64,000 nucleotides of DNA, taken from Streptomyces sp. NBC_01471 (GTDB lineage Bacteria; Actinomycetota; Actinomycetes; Streptomycetales; Streptomycetaceae). Position 1 is the stretch's first letter. Each line of letters starts with the position of its first letter. This document shows, piece by piece, positions 47,819 through 56,496 of this stretch. The notes under the pieces were generated by a model that saw only the letters and a program-made list of their open reading frames with translations, was not told where the DNA came from and searched no databases. The stretch covers positions 7,839,630 to 7,903,629 of the forward strand of contig NZ_CP109450.1 in the NCBI RefSeq assembly GCF_041438865.1, written 5' to 3'. The translations under genes and the position numbers were made by a program.

Positions 47819-49093
47819 TCAGGGAGTGGTTTCGGCCATCGAGGTGTCCGCTCGGGTCCGGCGGCGGTCCAGCCGGTCCCAGAGAGTCAGCAGAGGGGAC
47901 GTCATCACCGTCGTCACCAGGGCGACAATCACGAGCACGCCGAAGAGCGCCGGTGAAGTGATGCCCGCGGCCAGGCCGACGTTGATGGCGATGAGCTGCA
48001 TCAGGCCGCGGGCGTTCATCAGTGTGCCCACCCGGATGGCGACGTCCAGCGGCTCGCCCAGCAGCCGCGCGGTGGCCCAGCAGGCACCGAACTTGCTGAC
48101 GACTGCCACCAGGACACAGGCCGCGGTGAACAGCAGCATCTTGCCGCCGGACAGCAGCGTGAAGTCGGTGTTCAGGCCTGAGTAGGTGAAGAACAGCGGC
48201 AGGAACACGATGCGGCTGACCGGCTCGATGGACCGCACCGCGCGGGTCACCACTGGGTCTCGGGGGAACGTGACACCGAGACTGAAAGCGCCGAACACGG
48301 CGTACAGGCCGATGCGGTCGGTGTACCAGGCGGCGACGAACAGGATGAGGATGATGACCAGCAAAGTGTGTTCCTCGGTCAGTCGCCGCGCCCAGTCCAG
48401 CGCTTGCGGTCGCAGGCGCACGAACACGGCGAGGAACACACCGAGCCCGACCGCGCCGATCGCGGCCAGGGCGAAGGTCGATGCCCCGCCGCCGGCCAGG
48501 CTCAGCACCGCTGCCAGCAGGATCCAGGCCACGGCGTCGTCCAGCGCGCCGGCAGCCAGCGAGATCGAGCCGAACCGGGAGTCGGTCAGGCCGCGTTCGG
48601 TGATGATACGCGCCAGCATCGGAAAGGCAGTGATGGCCAGGGTGACCCCGATGAACAGCGCGCCCACCAGCGGGGAGATGCCGTCCGGATAGATGTCCAC
48701 CCAGTTGTGGGCCATGGCGGCGAGGCCCGCCCCCAGCACCAGCGGTACGGCGATACCGGCCGCCGACACGGTCACCGCCGTGCGGCCCACCGACGACAGC
48801 CGGTCCGTGCGGAACTCGTAGCCCGCCACGAACATGAAGGCGACCAGGCCGATCTGCCCCGCCACGTACAGGATCGGTCGCAGTTCCTGGGGGAAGAGGG
48901 CGTCCTCGGCACCGGGGGAGATGAGACCGAGCACCGACGGGCCGAGGGCCACGCCGGCGACCATCTCGCCCACCACGGGCGGTTGTCCCAGATAACGCAG
49001 CAACAAGCCGACGAGGCGACAGGTGACGAGGATGACGGCCGCAGCGAGGAAGAACGCCGGACCCAGCTCGGTGGTCGACAACGGGGACTCCAT
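47819..49093 (-). CDS. Cation/proton antiporter (CPA2, Kef/Na+-H+ exchanger type)
   Basis: The 424-residue protein has 12-13 TM segments. It shows the CPA2 features GQPPVVGEMVAGVALGPSVL early and GALDDAVAWILLAAVLSLA with the ion-binding Asp pair, and LMNARGLMQLIAINVGLA late. It has no C-terminal TrkA domain. It starts 29 nt after the P450 stop on the same strand, so it is the last gene of the flavoprotein-oxidase-P450 operon. It could handle pH or ion homeostasis during production, or export. Confidence 0.9.
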   Translation of the reverse strand: MESPLSTTELGPAFFLAAAVILVTCRLVGLLLRYLGQPPVVGEMVAGVALGPSVLGLISPGAEDALFPQELRPILYVAGQIGLVAFMFVAGYEFRTDRLSSVGRTAVTVSAAGIAVPLVLGAGLAAMAHNWVDIYPDGISPLVGALFIGVTLAITAFPMLARIITERGLTDSRFGSISLAAGALDDAVAWILLAAVLSLAGGGASTFALAAIGAVGLGVFLAVFVRLRPQALDWARRLTEEHTLLVIILILFVAAWYTDRIGLYAVFGAFSLGVTFPRDPVVTRAVRSIEPVSRIVFLPLFFTYSGLNTDFTLLSGGKMLLFTAACVLVAVVSKFGACWATARLLGEPLDVAIRVGTLMNARGLMQLIAINVGLAAGITSPALFGVLVIVALVTTVMTSPLLTLWDRLDRRRTRADTSMAETTP

Positions 49094-49122
49094 GGTGAGG
49101 AGGCGAAGAGAAGGGGACGCCG

Positions 49123-50586
49123 TCAGGTGCTCCGGCCCGGGTACGGGCAGGACGTGATGGCCGGTTCGTATCGCCCGTCGGCGCCGGAAGCGGTGTGCTC
49201 CCGCTGCAACAGGTGGCCTTCGGTGTCGTGCTCGGCGAAGAAGCGTGCGGCGGGCCTGGTGCGGCGGGCGTCCAGGACCATGTATGTGCCGAGGACGAGC
49301 TGCGTCAGACTGCGCCCGACATCCTCGGCCCGGTCCCGTACGGCCAGTGCGGTGCGCAGGACGCGGCGCCGCGGCGTGTCTGCCGGGTGGTTCCGGGGGA
49401 TGAGGAGGCAGGGTGCGCGGTGGGGGATGGAGCGGGTGTGGCTGACTGGTGAGTCCAGCTCGAAGCGGGCGAGTACCTCGCGGGTGGCGGCGCGCATCGC
49501 GATGGGGGAGAGGCGCCAGGCCGGACAGGGCCGGTTCGCGGCGATGCCGAAGGGGATGTGGTGGGCCTCCTTGGTGGTCAGCGTCTCCCAGCGCCCGGGG
49601 ACGAAGTCCTCGGGGTCGGTGTAGCCGGCGGCCTGGTAGTCGGGGTAACTGAAGGTCAGTACGGACCCCGACGGGATGAGCGGCATGCCATCGAGGTCGA
49701 TGTCCGCGGTGGTGATGCGGTGGGCCACGCCGAACAGCGGGAAGAGCCGGAACGTCTCGTTCATGACGTGCGACAGCCAGCGGTCGTCGTCGCCGCTCGC
49801 CGTCACCCGCTCCTGCACCTCCGGATGCTGGGCCAGCACCAGCAGGAGGTGGGCCATCGCCTCCGACATCTGCACGACGGCGGTGTTGAAGAAGGTGCCC
49901 TGGAGGTAGTACGCGTGCTGGCGGCGGCTCAGCCCGGCAGGCAGCACGTGCGGCACCTCACCGGCGTCCAGTCTCCGCAGCAGGTAGCGGGTCAGCCGGT
50001 CGCGGCGGCGCATGTGCCGCAGCCTGGTGCACTTCAGGGCGTTGACCACGTCCTCGGCGTTGTCGACGATCAGCTTCCGCGCCTCGGGCGGGCAGTCCTC
50101 CTGGAACACCAGCGTGTAGAAGAACTCGGCCCACACCGGCATCATCAGATCGCGCAGCCGCACGGACCGCACGCCGTCGCCGGGCAGGGCGTCCAGGACG
50201 TGCCGGGTGCTGCGCGCGGCCGCGTCGTACAGCCCGGCCGACGGGCCGGCCAGGATGGCGAGGGTGCGCCGGGACACCTCGTCGTAGCGGGGGCCTGCCT
50301 CCAGGTGCTCCTGGTGGATGTCGGCGCCGGGTGCGAGCCAGTACCAGAACAGGTCGGACAGCGCCGCGCCCCGGCTGCGGCCGTTCGCCGCGGGCTGGCC
50401 GTAGATCTCCTCGAAGCGCTCGGCGCCGCCGTACTCCTCCTGCGGGAAGGGCAGGCCCTCGTCGCCGTTGATGCGGGCGAAGAGCTTCATCCGTAGGGAC
50501 ACGATCCGGCCGGGCAGCCAGGCCGGGGAGGAGAGCAGCAGTGCGCTGCCCGCCGCCAGGGCCGCCCCCGTGGTCTTTTTCAGCAT
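49123..50586 (-). CDS. Cytochrome P450 with N-terminal membrane segment, atypical
   Basis: The 487-residue protein has the heme loop PFGIAANRPCPAWRL (Cys ligand) and the K-helix NETFRLFP. The N-terminus (LKKTTGAALAAGSALLLSSP) looks like a membrane anchor, unusual for bacterial P450s. The expected I-helix (G)xxT motif is hard to place; the region reads GTFFNTAVVQMSEAMAHLL. The NRPCPA loop marks a divergent subfamily. ATG 50586 overlaps the end of the upstream hydroxy-acid oxidase by 7 nt. An extra C-terminal ~60 residues follow the usual P450 end. Substrate unknown. Confidence 0.85.
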   Translation of the reverse strand: MLKKTTGAALAAGSALLLSSPAWLPGRIVSLRMKLFARINGDEGLPFPQEEYGGAERFEEIYGQPAANGRSRGAALSDLFWYWLAPGADIHQEHLEAGPRYDEVSRRTLAILAGPSAGLYDAAARSTRHVLDALPGDGVRSVRLRDLMMPVWAEFFYTLVFQEDCPPEARKLIVDNAEDVVNALKCTRLRHMRRRDRLTRYLLRRLDAGEVPHVLPAGLSRRQHAYYLQGTFFNTAVVQMSEAMAHLLLVLAQHPEVQERVTASGDDDRWLSHVMNETFRLFPLFGVAHRITTADIDLDGMPLIPSGSVLTFSYPDYQAAGYTDPEDFVPGRWETLTTKEAHHIPFGIAANRPCPAWRLSPIAMRAATREVLARFELDSPVSHTRSIPHRAPCLLIPRNHPADTPRRRVLRTALAVRDRAEDVGRSLTQLVLGTYMVLDARRTRPAARFFAEHDTEGHLLQREHTASGADGRYEPAITSCPYPGRST

Positions 50587-51692
50587 GTCCGTTCTCCTCT
50601 CGTCGGCCGCCGTGCCGTGCCGCGCTCGACGACCTGATCGGCCGTGAGGTCCTGGGGCCGGTGACCACCGCACAGGGCGAGCACGTTGTCGAAGTCCGCG
50701 CGCAGCGCGGTGAGGCACCCCCGTACGCCTTCCTCGCCGAGGTCGGCGAGCGCCCACAGCACGGGCCTGCCGACGCCGACGGCCCGGGCGCCGAGGGCGA
50801 GGGCTGTCGCGATGTCGCTGCCCCGGCGCACCCCGCCGTCCATGAGGACCGGCACCCGTCCGGCGACGGCTTCGGCCACTGCGGGCAGCGCCTCCACCGC
50901 TGCGGGAGCGGCATCGAGTTGCCGCCCTCCGTGGTTGGATACGAGCAGTGCGTCGATGCCCTGCTCGACGGCGGTGCGCGCGTCCTCGGGGTGCAGTACA
51001 CCCTTGAGGACGAGCGGCAGGTCGGTCTGTTCACGCAGTCGGCGCAGGTCGTCCCAGCCGGCCGGCCACATGGTGATGGAGCGGGGGCGGCCGGGCTCGC
51101 CGCCGGGCAGGTTGCGCATGTTCTCGGTAGCAAGGCCGGGGGGCAGATCGTGGAAGCCGTTGCGCAGGTCGCGGGTGCGGCGGCCGAAGACGGGAGAGTC
51201 GACGGTGACGACGAGGGCGGAGCAGCCCGCCCGTTCCGCCCGGCGGACCAGCTCGGTGGTGACCTCGGGCTCCGGCTGGAGGTAGAGCTGGAACCAGACC
51301 ACCGCGTCGTCGTCCTTTTCGCGGGCGGCCGCGACGACGTCCGCCACGGCCGTGGTCGCCGCCATGCCTGTCACCAGCGGGACCCCTGCCGCCGCGGCGG
51401 CGCGCGCGGTGGCCGCCTCGCCGTCGGGGTGGGCCAGCCGGTGGAAGGCGGTGGGCGAGACGAACAGCGGGGCCGGCCACTCCCTGCCCAGGACGCTGAC
51501 CGCGGTGCTGCGGTCGCCGCCGCCGCGCAGCACCCGGGGGAGCAGGGCCAGCCGGCCGAAGGCGTCCTCGTTCTCCTGCAGCGCGGTCTCCTCACCGGCG
51601 CCGCCGGCGAAGAAGTCGTAGTGCTGCTGGGGGAGTTGGTTATGCACCGGTTGGGCCGGGTGGTGCGCCGGGCCGGTTTCCCGGCCGGTCAT
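50580..51692 (-). CDS. FMN-dependent alpha-hydroxy-acid oxidase/dehydrogenase
   Basis: The 370-residue TIM-barrel protein belongs to the glycolate oxidase/lactate oxidase/mandelate dehydrogenase family: YDFFAGGAGEE near the N-terminus, PLFVSPTAFHRLAHPDGE, LVLKGVLHPEDA (FMN-binding Lys), the catalytic His-Arg motif VSNHGGRQLD, and MDGGVRRGSDIATALALGA for phosphate binding. It should oxidise an alpha-hydroxy acid to the 2-oxo acid. Relatives such as hydroxymandelate oxidase work in natural-product pathways. ATG 51692 overlaps the flavoprotein stop (ATGA) and its end overlaps the P450 start. Confidence 0.92.
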   Translation of the reverse strand: MTGRETGPAHHPAQPVHNQLPQQHYDFFAGGAGEETALQENEDAFGRLALLPRVLRGGGDRSTAVSVLGREWPAPLFVSPTAFHRLAHPDGEAATARAAAAAGVPLVTGMAATTAVADVVAAAREKDDDAVVWFQLYLQPEPEVTTELVRRAERAGCSALVVTVDSPVFGRRTRDLRNGFHDLPPGLATENMRNLPGGEPGRPRSITMWPAGWDDLRRLREQTDLPLVLKGVLHPEDARTAVEQGIDALLVSNHGGRQLDAAPAAVEALPAVAEAVAGRVPVLMDGGVRRGSDIATALALGARAVGVGRPVLWALADLGEEGVRGCLTALRADFDNVLALCGGHRPQDLTADQVVERGTARRPTRGERTC

Positions 51693-53314
51693 GTCCGGGG
51701 CGCGGCGAGCGCGTCACCGGCCGGGGAACCGTCGCCGGCCGCGAGGCGGGCGGTGAGGAAGGAGCACAGCGGGCCAACGTGCACGTCAGGGTTGTCCCAC
51801 TCGTTCTCCAGGTTCTCCGTGACGTGGTGCTCGGCGACCGGTTTGCCGCTGCCGTCGGGAAGGAACTGCCGTACCACGGGGTGCAAGTAGCGGGCGTCGA
51901 GACCGCTGGTGTCCTGTTGGTTCATCCGGTTGACGCTGACGTCGAAGGGGTCGACCTGGTCGTGGTCGGCGCCGTACTCCAGGGTGACGGTGAAGTAGGC
52001 GGACAGTGCCCCGAAGTCGCCCCGCTCGGCTGCCGCGTGCAGGTGACCCACGGGCACCTCCTCGCAGTAGCGCACCTCGCCGCCGGCGTCGACCAGGACG
52101 CCGTCGCCGAGGAATCCGAACATCTGCCACAGGGCCGAGGTGCGGTTGATGCGCTCGATGACCGCGCCGGCCACAGCGGCGCCGGTGGCGGGCAGCCCGG
52201 CGTGCGGCCACTGCACGTCGTGGTAGCGGCGCTCCAGTATGCGGGTCAGCGCCTTCACGCCGTACCGGAAACCGTGAATGAAGCCGCTGGTGGACTTCTT
52301 GAAGTCCAGCGACTGGGTAATGGTTCCGGCGAAGTAGAGATCGGGTACGCTGACCGATTCCCAGGCGTCTGTGAGGTGCGGAAAACGGTCCTTTATGACC
52401 AGATCCGGGCGGCATTCCTCGGCGAATATCGACGCATCGAAGCGGAATCCGGTGGCCAGAATGACCCGGTCGTACGGGATGTCTTTGACGACCTCCCCGA
52501 CGCGGGAGAAGCTGACGCTCACCACATATCCGCCGTCGGCATTGCGTTTGATACGGAGAATATTTCCGTCGAGGATCGCATTCTGTGATTTAAGCTGGTA
52601 CGTGTCGAGGAAGTTGTTGTTGACGGCCCGTAGGTGGCCCACGAAATGAGTGCGCCAGGCAAGCTTCAGTGAACCGGGTCCGGCCATGTGGATCACAGCG
52701 GCGGTCTCGATGAGGTTGTCCGCGGTCTCGAACGCGGAATTGCCACGGCCGATGATGAGAACCCGCTGGTCGACGAAGTCCTGCGGATCGACCGTCATCT
52801 CGTCGTAGCGCTCGGCCTCGGCCGCACCCTCGATGGGCGGCACGTAGGGCCGGGAGACGCCGGTGGCGACGATGACACGCCGCGCTCGGACAACGTTGCC
52901 ACTCTCGTCCGTCGCCACGAACTCGCCGCCGTTCGGGCGCGTTACGCGGCTGATGCGGGTGTTGTAGCGGATGTTCAGGCCGTGCTCGCGGGCGAAGTCG
53001 TCCAGGTAGCGGACGAGATCGTCGGCCGGTGGGAAGTAACGGGGGGTGTAACTGGTGAACAGGGGGCCCTCGTCCGAGAGCAGTGAGTTCCAGTCGACGC
53101 GCAGCCGCAGTTCCGGGTCGCTCCAGCCGGTGTGCACCTTGTTGCTGGAAATAAGAGTCCGGTGCCTGGGGAAACGTGTGAAGAAAGCGCCCGGCGCGTC
53201 GCTTCCTTCCACGATCAGATAGTCCCTTCCGGACTTCTTGAAGAAATATCCGGCTTGCAGGCCTGCGGGTCCGCCGCCGATGACGAGATAGTCGACATGG
53301 ACTGAATCGGACAT
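51689..53314 (-). CDS. FOXRED2-like FAD-dependent oxidoreductase/monooxygenase
   Basis: The 541-residue protein has an N-terminal FAD dinucleotide fold (DYLVIGGGPAGLQAGYFF) and a second Rossmann motif (VLIIGRGNSAFETADNL). Several segments recall eukaryotic FOXRED2/ERFAD rather than ordinary FMOs: GRDYLIVEG, FFTRFPRHRTLISSNKVHTG, RVDWNSLLSDEGPLF, AWRTHFVGHLRAVNNNFLDT and YQLKSQNAIL. The C-terminal ~130 residues are an extra domain. The open frame extends upstream to 53386, but ATG 53314 has GGCAGGA about 8 nt before it and starts the conserved sequence. It is the first gene of a four-gene operon and divergent from an AMP-binding ligase. The reaction is unknown; oxygenation of an amine or ketone, or disulfide chemistry, are options. 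Confidence 0.9.
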   Translation of the reverse strand: MSDSVHVDYLVIGGGPAGLQAGYFFKKSGRDYLIVEGSDAPGAFFTRFPRHRTLISSNKVHTGWSDPELRLRVDWNSLLSDEGPLFTSYTPRYFPPADDLVRYLDDFAREHGLNIRYNTRISRVTRPNGGEFVATDESGNVVRARRVIVATGVSRPYVPPIEGAAEAERYDEMTVDPQDFVDQRVLIIGRGNSAFETADNLIETAAVIHMAGPGSLKLAWRTHFVGHLRAVNNNFLDTYQLKSQNAILDGNILRIKRNADGGYVVSVSFSRVGEVVKDIPYDRVILATGFRFDASIFAEECRPDLVIKDRFPHLTDAWESVSVPDLYFAGTITQSLDFKKSTSGFIHGFRYGVKALTRILERRYHDVQWPHAGLPATGAAVAGAVIERINRTSALWQMFGFLGDGVLVDAGGEVRYCEEVPVGHLHAAAERGDFGALSAYFTVTLEYGADHDQVDPFDVSVNRMNQQDTSGLDARYLHPVVRQFLPDGSGKPVAEHHVTENLENEWDNPDVHVGPLCSFLTARLAAGDGSPAGDALAAPRT

Positions 53315-53385
53315 ACTGGTCCTGCCTTTCATGGGGTGCCGAAGACGGTACTTGATGGTTAAAGCACGCGACCACCCCACCTGCA

Positions 53386-53401
53386 TGTGATCTAGATCAC
53401 T
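53386..53401. promoter_or_regulatory. CRP/FNR-like palindrome between divergent operons
   Basis: TGTGATCTAGATCACT contains the perfect palindrome GTGATCTAGATCAC (53387-53400) and matches the CRP-type layout TGTGA-N6-TCACA at all but the last base. It lies about 75 nt upstream of the flavoprotein start and 150 nt upstream of the ligase start, suitable for controlling both. Confidence 0.6.
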
Positions 53402-53550
53402 AGCACTGGGAATGGCTCAATTCCGGGCATCGGTTAGCGTGTGTGGTCGATTGGCGGGCTAAGCAGACCCTCGCGCCGGTCTTTGCGATCGATTTTCGGT
53501 CATTCACGCACCCTTTACGTCGGCAGTTTCCGGCCCAGAGTGGAGATGAA

Positions 53551-55089
53551 GTGGACGAACAGTCCGGAGGCACCTTTCCGCAGACACTCATCGACGCTTT
53601 CCGTGCCGCTCCCGACCTGCCCGCCTTCGAGTACGAGGGGTGCACGGTCACCAGGGGAGAGGTGCTCGGCGCGGTCGCCTCATTCGTTCGGGGCCTGCGC
53701 GCGGCGGGCCTGACCGCCGGTTCGCACGTGGCTCTGGACACCGGGGTCTCCCCGGAGGCGTTCGCTGTCCGGATCGCCGCCCACACCGTCGGCTGCACGG
53801 TGATCGGCCTGCGCCCCGGGCTGCCCCGAGAACACCTGCGGTCCATCCTGGCCCGCGACGTCGCCGCAGTGATCACCGACGACGCCGCCGGCAACGCCGA
53901 ACTCCCCTCTGAGGCCGGCGCACTGGGCGTCCCGCTGCTGGACGCCGCCGCCCTGCGGCCGAGAGAGGCGGTTCCTTCCGGTCTTTCCGGCTTTGGCGAC
54001 CTCACCGCGCAGGGCAACCCCGCCGACATCGGCATCATCCACCTCACCAGCGGAAGCACCGGGCACCCCAAGGGCACGACGGTGACCTATGGCGCACTGT
54101 CGCTCAACTGGGCCTTCGAGCAGACCCGCTGGAACGACCGCGTCCGCCGGCTCGCCGCGCGCTACGAACGCTTCCTGCTGTTCGGCACGCTGAACAGCGC
54201 CGTGGTCTTCGAGCACCTGGGCCTGTGCCTGATGGGCGGCGGCACCGCCGTGATCCCCGGGCAGCCGTTGCGCTTCCCCGAAGTGTTCGCCCAGCACCGC
54301 GTCACCGCATGCCTGCTGACGGTGCCGCGGTTGTACGCCATCCTCGACGCCGTCCGGGAGGGGGGCGCGGACCTCTCCTCGCTGCGCAACCTCCTCGTGG
54401 CGGGCTCCCCGCTCCCGCCGCACCGGCTCACCGACGCCGCCGCGCTGCTCGGACCTGTCGTCCACCACGGCTACGGCCAGACCGAGACGGGCATGCTCTC
54501 CGTCCTCGAACCCGACGAGCTGGCCGGCGACCCGGGCCTGGCCGACAGCGTGGGACGCCCGCTGGAGACCGTCGAGGCCGTGGTGCGCGACAGCGCGGGC
54601 CGGGACGTACCGACCGGTGACACGGGCGAGGTATGGGTGCGCAGGCCGGACTTCTTTTGCGGCTACTGGGGCGACGTGCGGGAGACGGCTGACGTGCTGC
54701 GGGACGGCTGGGTGCGCACCCGCGACCTCGGCAGCCTCGACGCCGACGGGTATCTGCGGCTGGCCGGACGCATCCGCGACATCGTCATCGTCAACGCCGT
54801 CGTCCACTACGCGGGGCCCATCGAACGCGCCCTCGCCTCACATCCCCACATCGAACAGGCCTACGTCGTGAGCGTCCCCGACGAGCACACCGGCGAGGCC
54901 ATCCACGCCTTCGTCGTACCGCTGCCAGGAGCCGCCGCCCCCGCGGAGGAAACGCTGCGCAAGCTGGTCGCCCGGGAACTCGGTACGGCGAGCGTCCCGG
55001 TCGGCGTCGGCTTCCTCACGGAGGTTCCTGTGGCGCCCAGCGGCAAGCCGGACAAGGCGGCGCTGCGCGCGATGGTGCCGCAGCGCTGA
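53551..55089 (+). CDS. Stand-alone AMP-binding (ANL) ligase
   Basis: The ~512-residue adenylate-forming enzyme has the P-loop TSGSTGHPKGTTV, the A5-like GYGQTETGM and the hinge/C-terminal motif LRLAGRIRDIVIVNAV; the catalytic Lys lies in PSGKPDKAALR. There is no carrier domain. Substrate (aryl, fatty or amino acid) is not readable. The frame is open from a GTG at 53443, but GTG 53551 has GGAG 6 nt upstream and starts the family-typical sequence. It is divergent from the FOXRED2-like operon, with a shared operator-like palindrome between. Confidence 0.88.
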   Translation: MDEQSGGTFPQTLIDAFRAAPDLPAFEYEGCTVTRGEVLGAVASFVRGLRAAGLTAGSHVALDTGVSPEAFAVRIAAHTVGCTVIGLRPGLPREHLRSILARDVAAVITDDAAGNAELPSEAGALGVPLLDAAALRPREAVPSGLSGFGDLTAQGNPADIGIIHLTSGSTGHPKGTTVTYGALSLNWAFEQTRWNDRVRRLAARYERFLLFGTLNSAVVFEHLGLCLMGGGTAVIPGQPLRFPEVFAQHRVTACLLTVPRLYAILDAVREGGADLSSLRNLLVAGSPLPPHRLTDAAALLGPVVHHGYGQTETGMLSVLEPDELAGDPGLADSVGRPLETVEAVVRDSAGRDVPTGDTGEVWVRRPDFFCGYWGDVRETADVLRDGWVRTRDLGSLDADGYLRLAGRIRDIVIVNAVVHYAGPIERALASHPHIEQAYVVSVPDEHTGEAIHAFVVPLPGAAAPAEETLRKLVARELGTASVPVGVGFLTEVPVAPSGKPDKAALRAMVPQR

Positions 55090-55129
55090 CCGAAGGAGTT
55101 TTTCGTCACTACGGGCCGTCGTCGCCCCA

Positions 55130-55613
55130 CCGGAGTGGAAGGGCCGGTCGGCCGCTGTCCGGTCGATCGGCAGCAGCGTGCCGTCCAGGATCACGAACGC
55201 CTTGGTGGAGGCGGTCTTCATCGCTTCGGCGAGGGCGGCGGTAGAGCGGCCAGGACGTCGATGGCCTCGACGACGTACCGGTAGGCGGTGGCGGTGCCGA
55301 TGCCGAAGCCGGCGGCGAGCTGGGCGTAGGTATGGCCGCAGCGCAGGTGTGCCAGGACGAGCAGGGCCTGACGGCCCGCGCTCACGCGACGCCAGCGCGT
55401 TTCCGCGTTCCTGGCGGTGGATCCGCAGGTGAGTGGCCAGGTAGCGCAAGGTCGAGCTGGACACATCGACGCCGGACGGGTAGACAAGCACGCGGAAGCT
55501 TCTGGCAGACAGGCGATCTTGGTCGTGAACCCGTCTACCAGGAGCTTCCTCACATCCAGACACCGCCCCACCTATCCAACTGGCCACCAGTCCGGCCAGG
55601 TTGGAAAAGGCTC
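55130..55613 (-). mobile_element. Truncated copy of the IS5-type element
   Basis: The terminal repeat AGGTTGGAAAAGGCTC (55598-55613) marks one end. Inward on the minus strand the sequence matches the first ~480 bp of the element at 60099-61028: LVYPSGVDVSSSTLRYLATH, then AGRQALLVLAHLRCGHTYAQ, ending at ILDGTLLPIDRTAADRPFHS. The other end is missing, cut near 55130 just after the AMP-binding gene. It lacks the 27-bp duplication of the longer copy and has an extra indel near 55240. 55614-55745 contains no gene. Confidence 0.85.
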
Positions 55614-55745
55614 ACTGGCCGTGGGCTCACCGACCCCGCTGAAGGCACCACGCGAGGCCTCGGGTGCCGCGCAGTCGTGTGCCGGTCCTGGAGTGGCTGT
55701 TCGGAGTGGGCAGGGCACGGTCGGGGTGCGGCGGTGACAGGACGG

Positions 55746-56465
55746 CTACTGCCGTGTGATCGGTGTACCGGAGCCGCCCTCGAACGTGCCGGCCGGGGGC
55801 TGCGACGGGTCGGAGCTGGGCGTGGCCGCGGCCTTGAACAGCGGGGCCAGTGACCGACGTATGTACCGCCCTGTCCCGACGGCCACGAGCAGTGCCATGA
55901 CCGGCTCGACGAGCGAGGTGACAGCGGCGGACACGGTCACCGGGAGCGTGTAGGCGAAGGCGACGCAGGCCAGGGCCGACACACCGAACGCGACCGCCCA
56001 CAGGACAGTGAGGATCCGCATGGCGCGTAGACCACGCGGTTGGCGGGAGACCGTGTTGAATCGCGGGGCCGCATCGGGCCGGTTGCGGATGGTGAAGTAG
56101 CGCGCGATCAGCAAGATCAGCGGGCTGCGTGTGGGCACCGAGACGGCCGCGGCCACGGCAAGGGCCAGGTAGATCAGGCCGCCGCGCGCGATCACCGCCC
56201 GGGCGTCGTGGGTCACCAGCGCCAGCACCATCGACACCACGAGGAAGATCAGGATCAGGCCGGAGATCGCGTTGAACGGACGTCCACGGAGGCGGTCGGC
56301 GATCAGTCGAGCCAGCGGGACGACCGAACCGGCGAGATAGGCGAGCACGTCACTGATCCCGAACGCCCGCAGGACGTAGAAGACCAGTATCGACGGGACC
56401 ACGTCCACGACGAGGTTGAGCAGTATCGAGCGCCAGGCACTGGGGGCCGGGGCTGGGGTGGTCAT
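55746..56465 (-). CDS. VC0807-like integral membrane protein
   Basis: The 239-residue protein has about six hydrophobic segments (SILLNLVVDVVPSILVFYVL, AISGLILIFLVVSMVLALVT, GLIYLALAVAAAVSVPTRSP, AYTLPVTVSAAVTSLVEPVM). The arrangement matches VC0807/DUF3159-like proteins of unknown function in actinobacteria. ATG 56465 has GGAGGG about 8 nt upstream; an ATG at 56480 is less likely. It is downstream of the winged-helix regulator on the same strand and may be co-regulated. Confidence 0.78.
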   Translation of the reverse strand: MTTPAPAPSAWRSILLNLVVDVVPSILVFYVLRAFGISDVLAYLAGSVVPLARLIADRLRGRPFNAISGLILIFLVVSMVLALVTHDARAVIARGGLIYLALAVAAAVSVPTRSPLILLIARYFTIRNRPDAAPRFNTVSRQPRGLRAMRILTVLWAVAFGVSALACVAFAYTLPVTVSAAVTSLVEPVMALLVAVGTGRYIRRSLAPLFKAAATPSSDPSQPPAGTFEGGSGTPITRQ

Positions 56466-56496
56466 GAGCGTGCCCTCCACGGACAGTCGGAGTTGG

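Noticed and set aside
53443..53550. GTG 53443 start for the AMP-binding ligase
   Set aside because: No ribosome site and no family-like sequence; GTG 53551 has GGAG and begins the conserved region.
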